A stretch of DNA of 64,000 nucleotides. Origin: Alphaproteobacteria bacterium CG11_big_fil_rev_8_21_14_0_20_39_49. GTDB lineage: Bacteria; Pseudomonadota; Alphaproteobacteria; Rickettsiales; UBA6187. The notes beneath the pieces are model-generated. The model did no database searches, was not told the DNA's origin, and saw only the letters and a program-made list of their open reading frames with translations. The position numbers were made by a program, and so were the translations under genes. The DNA lies in the NCBI GenBank assembly GCA_002787635.1, contig PCXK01000015.1, positions 1 to 64,000 of the forward strand. The letters run 5' to 3'. Positions 36,992 through 45,026 of the stretch are shown here, piece by piece; the first letter of the stretch is position 1; every line of letters starts with the position of its first letter.

Positions 36992-38740
36992 ATGCAACTT
37001 AGCGGAGCAGCGATAGTTATAAAGGCTTTGGTAGACCAAGGGGTAGATACTATATTCGGATATCCCGGTGGTGCGGTGTTGCCTTTATATGACGAGTTGT
37101 TCAAGCAAAACAAGCTAAGGCATATATTGGTGCGTCATGAGCAGGGTGCGGTGCATGCGGCAGAAGGATACGCCCGTTCAACAGGAAAGATAGGTGCGGT
37201 TCTTGTAACATCAGGGCCGGGGGCTACCAATACCGTAACCGGTCTTGCCGATGCTTATCTAGATAGTATTCCCGTAATTTGTATTACAGGTCAGGTTCCT
37301 TCTCACTTAATAGGTAGTGATGCTTTTCAGGAGGCTGATGTTATAGGTATTACAAGACCTTGCACTAAACATAATTATCTTATCAAAGAAGTGGAAAAAA
37401 TAGAAAGTACCGTAAAAGAGGCGATACACATAGCAAGCACAGGTCGCCCCGGTCCCGTAGTTGTCGATATTCCCAAAAATATCCAGAATATGACGGCAGA
37501 ATATAAAAGCCTTAAAAATGTTACCAGAGAGTCATATAAGGTAAAACTTAAAGGTGATGAAGCCGCTATAAAAAAAGCTGTTAAATTAATTGCCGCTTCT
37601 AAAAGACCTGTTTTTTATACGGGTGGCGGTGTAATTAATTCAGGTATAAAAGCGGCTGAATTACTTACTAAATTCGTAAAAATGACGGGTTCACCTATTA
37701 CAAATACATTGATGGGTTTCGGCGGATATCCTGCCAATGATAAGCAGTTTTTAGGTATGCTCGGTATGCACGGCTCATATGAAGCCAATATGTGTATGGC
37801 AAAATGTGATGTGATGATAAATATCGGTGCAAGGTTTGATGACCGTATTACGGGTCGTCTTGATGCGTTTTCGGTAGATTCTAAGAAAATACATGTCGAT
37901 ATAGACCCTTCATCTATAAATAAAAATGTTATGGTTGATGTTCCGGTTGTGGGCGATGTGGCACATGTTCTTGAGCAAATGATAGATATCTGGAAAAAAG
38001 AAAAACTATCATGCGATAAGGATTCACTTGAAAAATGGTGGAAACAGGTTGAACAATGGCGTAAAAAAGACAGCTTCGGTTATAAGCAGTCGGGAAAGGC
38101 TATAAAGCCGCAATATGCTCTGGACAGGCTGAACCAAGCATTACAGGGTAAGGATTTTTATGTGACCACCGATGTGGGGCAGCATCAGATGTGGGCGGCA
38201 CAATATATCAAGTTCGACAAGCCTAACCGCTGGATGACATCGGGTGGTTTGGGAACCATGGGGTATGGTTTACCTGCCGCTATCGGGGTGCAGATCGGAA
38301 ATCCTGATAAACCTGTGGTGTGCGTTTCGGGTGAGGCATCAATAATGATGAATATTCAGGAATTGGCAACGGCAGTTCAATATCGCCTGCCTGTTAAGGT
38401 TTTCCTGATGAATAACAGCTATATGGGAATGGTACGCCAGTGGCAGGAGCTTTTCCATGGCGACAGACATTCAGAAAGCTATATGGAGGCATTGCCTGAT
38501 TTTAAGGAACTTGCAAAAGCATTCGGACTTACGGGGATTATTTGTGACAGACCTGAAAAGGTTGATGATGCTATAAAAGAAATGCTGGAAACAGATGGTC
38601 CGGTATTCCTTGATATGCATGTGGATAAGGCGGAAAATGTTTACCCGATGATACCTGCGGGTGCGGCTCATTACGAAATTGAGTTTAGCCCTAATGATAA
38701 GATTGAAGTTGATGAGGAAATAGCAAGGCAGAGGGTTTAG
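36992..38740 (+). CDS. ilvB: acetolactate synthase large subunit
   Basis: The 582-residue TPP enzyme has GYPGGAVLPLYDELF and the catalytic Glu in VRHEQGAVHAAEGYAR, a central FAD-type domain, and the C-terminal TPP domain with GEASIMMNIQELATAVQYRLP and MNNSYMGMVRQW. The Mg-binding motif usually read as GDG/GDA is GEA here. It makes acetolactate or acetohydroxybutyrate for valine, leucine and isoleucine synthesis. Its regulatory partner ilvH is normally adjacent but here lies 1.7 kb downstream, past an inserted block. Confidence 0.95.
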   Translation: MQLSGAAIVIKALVDQGVDTIFGYPGGAVLPLYDELFKQNKLRHILVRHEQGAVHAAEGYARSTGKIGAVLVTSGPGATNTVTGLADAYLDSIPVICITGQVPSHLIGSDAFQEADVIGITRPCTKHNYLIKEVEKIESTVKEAIHIASTGRPGPVVVDIPKNIQNMTAEYKSLKNVTRESYKVKLKGDEAAIKKAVKLIAASKRPVFYTGGGVINSGIKAAELLTKFVKMTGSPITNTLMGFGGYPANDKQFLGMLGMHGSYEANMCMAKCDVMINIGARFDDRITGRLDAFSVDSKKIHVDIDPSSINKNVMVDVPVVGDVAHVLEQMIDIWKKEKLSCDKDSLEKWWKQVEQWRKKDSFGYKQSGKAIKPQYALDRLNQALQGKDFYVTTDVGQHQMWAAQYIKFDKPNRWMTSGGLGTMGYGLPAAIGVQIGNPDKPVVCVSGEASIMMNIQELATAVQYRLPVKVFLMNNSYMGMVRQWQELFHGDRHSESYMEALPDFKELAKAFGLTGIICDRPEKVDDAIKEMLETDGPVFLDMHVDKAENVYPMIPAGAAHYEIEFSPNDKIEVDEEIARQRV

Positions 38741-38854
38741 TTAAATTTTATTGATAGTGTTATACCCTGAAAATGCAAAGTAAAAAATAATAAGTTTAAT
38801 TAATTATTTTTATAAAGTATTTCGACAATTTTTGTAGAAAATTATAAGGGGATT

Positions 38855-39025
38855 TGGCATTGCTAACCAAAATAGTTAACACTCCTTAAGTTGCGTCATT
38901 CCCCGAATTTATGTATGTAAATTATAGGGGAATCTCTGGCAATTTGAACAAGATTACCCTATAATCTTGTTACACAAAATTCGGGTAAAGCAAGAAGAAC
39001 CCCGAACAAGTTGGGGATGACAAAC
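38855..39025. repeat. palindromic element family A, copy 3
   Basis: Starts TTGGCATTGCTAACCAAAATAG and contains AATTATAGGGGAATC, ATTACCCTATAATCTTGTTACAC and a distal CCCCGAACAAGTTGGGG hairpin like the element at 12983. It lies between ilvB and the inserted gene block. The gap 38741-39074 shows no gene. Confidence 0.75.
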
Positions 39026-39074
39026 TAAAGGATAACCCATAAATTAGTTAAAAGGTTTTTACCGGTAAGTTTAT

Positions 39075-39833
39075 ATGGTTAGTAAAATTAAGAAAAAATT
39101 AGTAGGAAATATTACTTCATTCACAGGTGCTAGTTTGATGGATATAATTGTTTTTGGCGGCTTTCCAATCGCAAATATTTTGGTATCATCTATTCTTAGT
39201 GAAGTTGGTGAAGGGAGAATCAACAAACTATTACAACAAATATATAAATATTATTGTAATTTTAATGATGAAGAGTTTATTAAGTTAATTAACGAGATTA
39301 ATGCTAGTCATGATTTAAAAGAACAATTTTTTGACGTAGTGCAAAGTGCATCAAGAACTAAGTCTGAATTAGCAATTACAATGCTTGCTATTGCATTTTG
39401 TAGAATTAAAAATAACAGTACTGGCGATAATAAAATAGAAATATCTGTATGTGAATTATTCCAAGATATTACAGATGATGAACTACAGTTTTTTAAAGAA
39501 GTTACGGATAAAGAAAAGTTAGATGATTATCAAAAGCAATATCATAATAATGACATTGTAAAACTTAGAAGTTACTATACCATTTCTTTAAGGCAAGCTG
39601 AACTAGGTGGTAACGACTTGCTTACTGTTTGTCTAAGTAAATATTCTGTTGATGATCTACATAGCTATATTTATAGTCTAAAGAGAAGAAAAATGCTCTT
39701 AGACATCGGAATGCCAAGTGCTGATGATTTGGGGTTTGTGTCTTTTGGTATCGGAGAAAATTCGTCTAAATTTAGAGAATTATTATTAGACGCTGAAAAA
39801 TTTATAAGTAAAAATAAAAATGACAAATTTTAA
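39075..39833 (+). CDS. hypothetical protein in the ilvB-ilvH insertion
   Basis: The 252-residue protein is not recognised. It has a hydrophobic stretch near residues 18-38 (MDIIVFGGFPIANILVSSIL) and then a mostly helical, charged body with SLRQAELGGNDLLTVCLSKYSVDDLHSYIYSLKRRKMLLDI, which could be a winged-helix or other small alpha-helical domain. It is more AT-rich than ilvB. Its end overlaps the MntA gene by 14 bp, so it is likely cotranscribed with the toxin-antitoxin pair and could be a third component or cargo. Confidence 0.65.
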   Translation: MVSKIKKKLVGNITSFTGASLMDIIVFGGFPIANILVSSILSEVGEGRINKLLQQIYKYYCNFNDEEFIKLINEINASHDLKEQFFDVVQSASRTKSELAITMLAIAFCRIKNNSTGDNKIEISVCELFQDITDDELQFFKEVTDKEKLDDYQKQYHNNDIVKLRSYYTISLRQAELGGNDLLTVCLSKYSVDDLHSYIYSLKRRKMLLDIGMPSADDLGFVSFGIGENSSKFRELLLDAEKFISKNKNDKF

Positions 39834-40110
39834 CGATTTACAAAAAAGACGAGATGAGATATTAGCCCTTTCAAAAGAATTTGGTGCGGAAAATATACGT
39901 GTTTTCGGCTCGGTCGCACGTGGTGAGGAAAAAGAAAACAGCGATGTTGATATTCTGGTATCCATGCAGAAAAACAGAAGTTACTTTGACTTAATAGCTT
40001 TCCAAAATAGTTTAGAGGATTTACTGCATACAAAAGTTGACGTATTATCGGATAGGGGGTTATATCACTCTATAAAGGAGCAGATATTAAATGAGGCAAA
40101 GCCAATATGA
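39820..40110 (+). CDS. mntA: MntA-type nucleotidyltransferase antitoxin
   Basis: The 96-residue protein is a minimal nucleotidyltransferase with GSVARGEEKENSDVD at residues 30-44, an exact GS-X10-DXD motif. In characterised HepT/MntA systems this enzyme neutralises the HEPN toxin by adding AMP to its Tyr. The next gene is a HEPN protein and overlaps it by 4 bp, the usual order for many such pairs. It belongs to the block inserted between ilvB and ilvH. Confidence 0.92.
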   Translation: MTNFNDLQKRRDEILALSKEFGAENIRVFGSVARGEEKENSDVDILVSMQKNRSYFDLIAFQNSLEDLLHTKVDVLSDRGLYHSIKEQILNEAKPI

Positions 40111-40439
40111 ACAGGGATAAAGTTTATATTGAACATATAATCGAATGCATTGAAAAAGTTGAGGAGATGAGCCTTGAGGGAAAGGGGGCTTTTTTGGATA
40201 ATTATAAAGTTAGAGACGTGATTCTTAGAAATTTGCAGGTTATGGCAGAGTCAACGCAAAGAATATCCCAAGATATGAAAGAGTCAAACCCTAACGTAAA
40301 ATGGTCGCAAATTTCAGGATTTAGGAATGTCCTTGTTCATGAATATATGGGGCTGGATATGGAGCTTGTATGGGCGGTTATAGAAAATGATATACCGATT
40401 TTAAAAAAAACAATAAAGAATATAAGTAAGAAATTATGA
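40107..40439 (+). CDS. hepT: HepT-like HEPN ribonuclease toxin (DUF86)
   Basis: The 110-residue helical protein has FRNVLVHEYMG, which contains the RX4HXY catalytic and modification motif at R73, H78 and Y80. HepT toxins are RNases silenced when MntA AMPylates the Tyr. All key residues are intact in both partners, so the module is probably active. Its stop overlaps the ilvH start (ATGA), which couples ilvH translation to the toxin gene. Confidence 0.92.
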   Translation: MNRDKVYIEHIIECIEKVEEMSLEGKGAFLDNYKVRDVILRNLQVMAESTQRISQDMKESNPNVKWSQISGFRNVLVHEYMGLDMELVWAVIENDIPILKKTIKNISKKL

Positions 40440-40945
40440 CAGAACAAACACAGGAACGACATATTTTAGCGGTTTTGGTTGATAATGAGGCAGGGGTCTT
40501 GGGACGGGTTGTAGGCTTGTTCTCGGGGCGTGGTTATAATATCGACAGCTTGACTGTGTCTGAAGTTAATAAGGAAAAAGGGCTTTCCCGTATTACAATA
40601 ACTACATTTGCCGAGCAAAAGGTTGTTGACCATATCGTCACTCTTATTGAAAGGATAGTGCCTGTACATAAGGTTCATAATCTTACTGCCGACGGTGCTT
40701 TTGTTGAACGTACTTTGGCACTTGTAAAAGTTAAGGCAATAAAAGATAAACGGGCTGAAATACTTCATCTTGCCGATAGCTTTAATGCTAAGGAAGTGGA
40801 CTCGACAGAAAAATCATTCGTGTTTGAGATATCCGACAACCCTAGTCTGGTTAATGAGTTTTTGGCGGCAATGAAGCAGTACGGCATATTGGAATTTGCC
40901 CGCACCGGTATAACCGCTATTGCTAGAGGTTCGGAAGAATTTTAA
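40436..40945 (+). CDS. ilvH: acetolactate synthase small subunit
   Basis: The 169-residue regulatory subunit has an N-terminal ACT domain (HILAVLVDNEAGVLGRVVGLFSGRGYNIDSLTVS) and the C-terminal AHAS-associated domain (AEILHLADSFNAKEVD, and LEFARTGITAIARG). It activates IlvB and mediates valine feedback. The start ATG overlaps the HEPN toxin stop, so its expression is now tied to the inserted module. Confidence 0.95.
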   Translation: MTEQTQERHILAVLVDNEAGVLGRVVGLFSGRGYNIDSLTVSEVNKEKGLSRITITTFAEQKVVDHIVTLIERIVPVHKVHNLTADGAFVERTLALVKVKAIKDKRAEILHLADSFNAKEVDSTEKSFVFEISDNPSLVNEFLAAMKQYGILEFARTGITAIARGSEEF

Positions 40946-41158
40946 CTAACGGCTTATTACCGATTTTGGTGACCGCTCGGATTCTTCTATTTTTTTCAAC
41001 GGTGTATTGCCGCCGGATATATACTTAGTTGTTTTATCATAATCAGGTGTTTTGAAAACGGCATCTTGCCAACTTGTTATCGGACGACCGGTAATAGTGT
41101 TAGTATGTTGTTGCTGCATTTTGTTTCTAACAAATTCAGAAAATTTAGTACCATTCAT
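40946..41158 (-). CDS. small hypothetical protein, polar
   Basis: The 70-residue product begins MNGTKFSEFVRNKMQQQHTN, contains RPITSWQDAVFKTPDY and ends KVISR-like (RSPKSVISR). It is soluble and charged. Its stop is directly against the ilvH stop. It has the look of the other small Ser/Thr-rich orphan proteins in this window (6736, 9276). Function unknown. Confidence 0.5.
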   Translation of the reverse strand: MNGTKFSEFVRNKMQQQHTNTITGRPITSWQDAVFKTPDYDKTTKYISGGNTPLKKIEESERSPKSVISR

Positions 41159-41280
41159 AATTTTAATCTTTTATAATTGTGGATATATTTGTGCAGCTTA
41201 TATTGCATTAATCAAAAAATTCAAATGAAAAATTATTTTTTTTCTCTATAATCTTTAAAAAATGTAATTTGAAGGTTGAT

Positions 41281-41715
41281 ATGCAGGAAATTTTAAATGA
41301 TCCGGGTAAATTGATATTTTGTGTTCTGTTTTTAACAATGTTAGCAACTGCAATTGCTGCCATTTTTTTATTTGTTAAAGCAAAAACTTTTGTAAAAAAT
41401 TCAATTGCTACAAATGCAAAAGTTTTGAGTAGTAGTAATCAAGGGGTGGGTAATAATAGTTATATAGAACATATGGTTGAGTACAAAGACCGTCTTGGAA
41501 GAAAAATAAAAGGAAAAATAAATTATAAATTAAAAACTATTGAAAACGGTAAAGAAATTTCAATTCTATACAATAAAGAAAATCCTGAAATAATAAAACC
41601 TGATAGTAAATTCCATATATACATAATTCCAATTGCTTTAACAGAAAGTGCGGTAATTTTTGGGGGAATGTTAATTTATTTAGTACATAATGGAACGGCA
41701 AAAATTCCGTTTTAA
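41281..41715 (+). CDS. DUF3592-like two-TM membrane protein
   Basis: The protein (144 residues from ATG 41281, supported by GAAGG seven bases upstream; a TTG at 41269 is an alternative) has TM segments at about residues 10-30 and 120-140. Between them is a small beta domain with VEYKDRLGRKIKGKINYK and KEISILYNKENPEIIKP, the pattern of DUF3592 proteins. Function unknown. Confidence 0.65.
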   Translation: MQEILNDPGKLIFCVLFLTMLATAIAAIFLFVKAKTFVKNSIATNAKVLSSSNQGVGNNSYIEHMVEYKDRLGRKIKGKINYKLKTIENGKEISILYNKENPEIIKPDSKFHIYIIPIALTESAVIFGGMLIYLVHNGTAKIPF

Positions 41716-42035
41716 GACTTTGTAATAAGGTTTAATCCTATACAGCCGGTTATTATCATAACCATAAACAATATTCCCAAAGGCGAGATTGTTTCCTTGA
41801 ACCATATTAGCCCTATCGCCGTTACTATAAACACGCCTATTCCTGACCATACGGTATAGGCAATTCCGATTGGCAAGGTTTTTACAGCCTGACCGTATAA
41901 GAATATGCCGATTCCGAACAATATAAATGATCCGCAGCCAAGAAAAAAATTATTGAAACCGTCGGACTGTTTCAGCATAGCATTTGCTATGACCGATATT
42001 AATGTACCTGAAAATAAAATTATCCATGCGTTCAT
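41712..42035 (-). CDS. small multidrug resistance (SMR) family protein lacking the conserved Glu14
   Basis: The 107-residue protein has four TM segments and SMR blocks LKQSDGF and GIAYTVWSGIGVFIVTAIGLIWFKE. In EmrE, MdtI and others, the essential proton- and substrate-binding Glu lies in TM1. By alignment on the following VIAN-x-x-LK-x-SDGF block the position is Ser14 here. It may therefore not be a proton-coupled drug exporter. Convergent with the gene at 41281, with a 4-bp overlap. Confidence 0.85.
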   Translation of the reverse strand: MNAWIILFSGTLISVIANAMLKQSDGFNNFFLGCGSFILFGIGIFLYGQAVKTLPIGIAYTVWSGIGVFIVTAIGLIWFKETISPLGILFMVMIITGCIGLNLITKS

Positions 42036-42116
42036 GGCGTTTTTTCTCTAAAATATAAAAATACTATAATTTATTATACGCTGAATTTTTCTAAAAGAAA
42101 AATTATAATGGTATTT

Positions 42117-43016
42117 TTACTTGAACTTCTCTTTCTTATTACAGAATCGGCAGGTAATGGTTATAACGCCTTTGACCTTCATTTTCTCACGCTCATATTC
42201 GGGCATCATATCTAAAGCCATTTCCATGCGTTCTCTTGAGCATCTGCATCTGGCCTCAAGTTTTGACGGGTCAAAAATCCTTACGCCGTCTTCATGGAAC
42301 AATCTGTATAATAGTGTAGGCATGGGCAGGTTATCGTCTATAAGCTCTTTGTCGGTAACGCTATCTAGTAATATACTCGCACGTTCAAAGTCGTCTTCAT
42401 TACGGTTTGACGGTTTTCGACCGCCTTCTTGTGCAATACGCTGTAAAACTATACCGCCTGCATGCCATGTTTTGTTGATTTTATTTGCGGTAACTTCCAT
42501 TACAACGTCCAATTGGTCTGATTGTCTGAAATATTCAACAATACAACCGGAAAGACTTTTTCCGGTTAAAGGTACGATTGCCTGATATGCCCTTTCACCT
42601 TTGTTATCAATTGTTATCATAACATTACCGTTTCCGAAAAGTTCGGTTATGTCCTGTTCCTTGCGTCCGGTAGCTTCAATATCACGCATCGTCTTTTTGT
42701 CATTTACATGCGTGTAACCCCTCAAATGACCGTCTGACGTGTAATCGGCGCTTACAAAACTTATTGCTCCGTTACCCTGAGCCTGTATCGAAATGATGCC
42801 TTTCAGCTTCATCATAGTGCCTACCATGGATACTAGAACCAGAAGCTCTCCAAGAAGCTGTGATACGCGTAACGGGTATTTGTGGTCGCTTAATATCTTA
42901 TGGACTTCTTCATTAATCCGTACGAAACGCCCTCTTATTCCTGATTTTTCTATCATGAAAGGAAGGGAGGCGTTCCTTAAAATGTCATTGCTGTTAGCGG
43001 GTAAATCAAATTGCAT
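42117..43016 (-). CDS. hslO: redox-regulated chaperone Hsp33
   Basis: The 299-residue protein has the Hsp33 N-terminal core (GELLVLVSMVGTMMKLKGIISIQAQGNGAIS) and the C-terminal zinc centre with CRC and CRFC, the CxC and CxxC ligand pairs. Oxidation of these Cys releases zinc and activates holdase function. It fits with the peroxide-response genes about 4 kb away. Confidence 0.93.
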   Translation of the reverse strand: MQFDLPANSNDILRNASLPFMIEKSGIRGRFVRINEEVHKILSDHKYPLRVSQLLGELLVLVSMVGTMMKLKGIISIQAQGNGAISFVSADYTSDGHLRGYTHVNDKKTMRDIEATGRKEQDITELFGNGNVMITIDNKGERAYQAIVPLTGKSLSGCIVEYFRQSDQLDVVMEVTANKINKTWHAGGIVLQRIAQEGGRKPSNRNEDDFERASILLDSVTDKELIDDNLPMPTLLYRLFHEDGVRIFDPSKLEARCRCSRERMEMALDMMPEYEREKMKVKGVITITCRFCNKKEKFK

Positions 43017-43155
43017 ACAATCTCAATTATAAACTATTTGAGCCGACATTGCTATAATTTATTCAAAATAGCAAGCCTATGTAACCCGAATATTGTTGGC
43101 AGTGTTCGTTATAGATAAATTTTGTTATAGGCTAATTTATTTCAGAATCTCTATA

Positions 43156-43302
43156 CTAAAAATCTACGCAGCGACCGCCTTTTTCCCAGTCACCATAGCG
43201 GGTAGGCTCCAGTCCTTTAGGACCTCCATGCTCTTGTGTTTCAGAATTTTCTTCTTGCTCGGTTAACTCATTTATTTCCGAGTCGGACTTTTCTTTTTCC
43301 AT
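43156..43302 (-). CDS. succinate dehydrogenase assembly factor 4-like (DUF1674) miniprotein
   Basis: A 48-residue frame has an acidic N-terminal half and the complete DUF1674 signature GGPKGLEPTRYGDWEKGGRC followed by VDF at the end. SDHAF4 proteins bind the flavoprotein SdhA and protect it during complex II assembly; the family is shared by mitochondria and alphaproteobacteria. The signature leaves little doubt. It lies between hslO and metZ on the same strand. Confidence 0.88.
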   Translation of the reverse strand: MEKEKSDSEINELTEQEENSETQEHGGPKGLEPTRYGDWEKGGRCVDF

Positions 43303-43339
43303 GATGCCGTTTTTTCAACCTTTTATTTTTGTTGCAAAC

Positions 43340-44524
43340 CTACAAAGCCTGAGAAATATCGTTTATAAGGTCATCTACATCTTCAAGCCCCACCGACAAA
43401 CGCAGCATTCCCTGTGTAATATCAAGCTTTATCTGCTCTTTAGGGGCGATGTTAGAATGGGTAGTTGACGCAGGGTGAGTTATCAATGATTTAGAATCAC
43501 CTAAGTTATTGCAAATATCGATTATTTTCAACTTGTTCATAAAAGCGAACGCAGCATCTTTTCCGCCTTTCACCTCGAAAGCTATCATATTGCCGCCTCT
43601 GTCCATCTGCTTGCATGCAAGGTCATATTGCGGGTGTGACGGAAGTCCGGGGAAAATCACCCTTTTTATATTTTTATTCCTGTCTAAAAACTGGGCTACT
43701 TTATCAGCATTATCACAATGACGCTGCATACGCAGTTCTAAAGTTTCAAGCCCCTTGAGGAACACCCATGCGTTGAACGGACTCATAGCCGGCCCCGTGT
43801 GCCTGTGGAAAGGTGTTACCACCTCTTCAATGAACTGCTTACTGCCCAAAATCGCACCGCCTAAACAACGCCCCTGTCCGTCAATATGCTTGGTAGTCGA
43901 ATATACAACGCAGTCAGCCCCAAGCTCCAAAGGATGTTGCAGCATTGGTGATGAAAAAACGTTATCAACAATGAAGAAAGCACTGTGTTGTTTGCATAGC
44001 TTGGCTACAGCTTCAATGTCCACCAGTTCAAGGTTAGGGTTTGAAGGGGACTCGATAAACACGTATTTGGTATTTTTTTTGAAAGCCGATTCCCATTCTT
44101 TCATGTTCTTGCCGTCTACCAACGTAACCTCCACACCAAGACGAGGCATCACCTCGGTAGCGATATAGTAACACGAACCGAACAGAACCTTACTTGCGAT
44201 TAAATGCTCACCGGGTTTTATCTGACAAGCAAGTGAAGCAAAAACCGCAGCCATACCGCTTGCTACCACACATGCCGCTTCCGCACCTTCTAACAACGCA
44301 AGTCGTTGTTCAAGCATGGCAAGGGTAGGGTTACAATATCTTGAATATACAAATCCGGGGGCTTCGCCGTTAAAACGGCTTTCTGCCACTTCTGCCGACT
44401 CGTAGCAAAACCCTGAATTAAGGAAAATAGCCTCGCTGGTCTCACCGAAATTAGAACGCAGCGTACCGCCTCTTACGAGCTTAGTATTTATCTTCCAGTT
44501 TTCCTGATTCTCTTTCTTTTTCAC
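43340..44524 (-). CDS. metZ: O-succinylhomoserine sulfhydrylase
   Basis: The 394-residue PLP enzyme of the Cys/Met metabolism family has the Schiff-base Lys in STTKHIDGQGR and blocks YSRYCNPTLAMLEQRLALLEGAEA and HTGPAMSPFNAWVFLKGLETL. The last block, and the GQGR after the Lys, are typical of MetZ, which makes homocysteine directly from O-succinylhomoserine and sulfide. It could also be annotated as a cystathionine gamma-synthase relative. Confidence 0.9.
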   Translation of the reverse strand: MKKKENQENWKINTKLVRGGTLRSNFGETSEAIFLNSGFCYESAEVAESRFNGEAPGFVYSRYCNPTLAMLEQRLALLEGAEAACVVASGMAAVFASLACQIKPGEHLIASKVLFGSCYYIATEVMPRLGVEVTLVDGKNMKEWESAFKKNTKYVFIESPSNPNLELVDIEAVAKLCKQHSAFFIVDNVFSSPMLQHPLELGADCVVYSTTKHIDGQGRCLGGAILGSKQFIEEVVTPFHRHTGPAMSPFNAWVFLKGLETLELRMQRHCDNADKVAQFLDRNKNIKRVIFPGLPSHPQYDLACKQMDRGGNMIAFEVKGGKDAAFAFMNKLKIIDICNNLGDSKSLITHPASTTHSNIAPKEQIKLDITQGMLRLSVGLEDVDDLINDISQAL

Positions 44525-44655
44525 GATTCCTCGCCTTCTTCTTATTCATTTTTGCTAGCAATAACTAGCCTAAAATTACAGTTTTGTCCAATATATCTTT
44601 ATATTTACACTTTTATGACTATAATCCTTCAAAAACTAACTTGCAGTAAATTAAT

Positions 44656-44961
44656 ATGTTTGATTTGTCATGGTCGGAAATGTTCGTAGTAGCGATAGTA
44701 GGGCTGCTTGTTATAGGTCCTGAAGAATTGCCTGCGGTAGTACGCAACTGCAAGAAGGTAATAGCCAAGATAAAAAACACCGCCAAAGAATTCACCTCCG
44801 CCATTACCGACATTGACGAAATAGACGACATAAAAAAAGAAGCACAAAAATTGAACGAGGACATGAAAACCATAATTGACCTTGAGGGCAACGAACAGCC
44901 TACCTATGATATTTCTGACATTATTAAGGAAAAAAAGCCTGACAAAACCTCAGATAATTAA
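44656..44961 (+). CDS. tatB: Sec-independent translocase subunit TatB
   Basis: The 101-residue protein has the TatA/B N-terminal TM (MFDLSWSEMFVVAIVGLLVIGPEELP) with the FD-x-SWSE start and GPEELP hinge typical of TatB, and a charged amphipathic and acidic tail. TatB receives twin-arginine substrates together with TatC. tatC usually follows but here a MoeA-like gene does, so tatA and tatC must lie elsewhere. Confidence 0.88.
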   Translation: MFDLSWSEMFVVAIVGLLVIGPEELPAVVRNCKKVIAKIKNTAKEFTSAITDIDEIDDIKKEAQKLNEDMKTIIDLEGNEQPTYDISDIIKEKKPDKTSDN

Positions 44962-45026
44962 CCTTTTTTTAATGCATGTTGCATATAATTAGCATTGTTT
45001 AATTAGCATGGGGTACGTAACAAAAA

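Noticed and set aside
36992-38740. Inactive IlvB because the metal motif reads GEA instead of GDG
   Set aside because: Variation at this motif is seen in alphaproteobacterial enzymes, all other TPP and catalytic features are intact, and ilvH is retained; not enough to claim loss of function.
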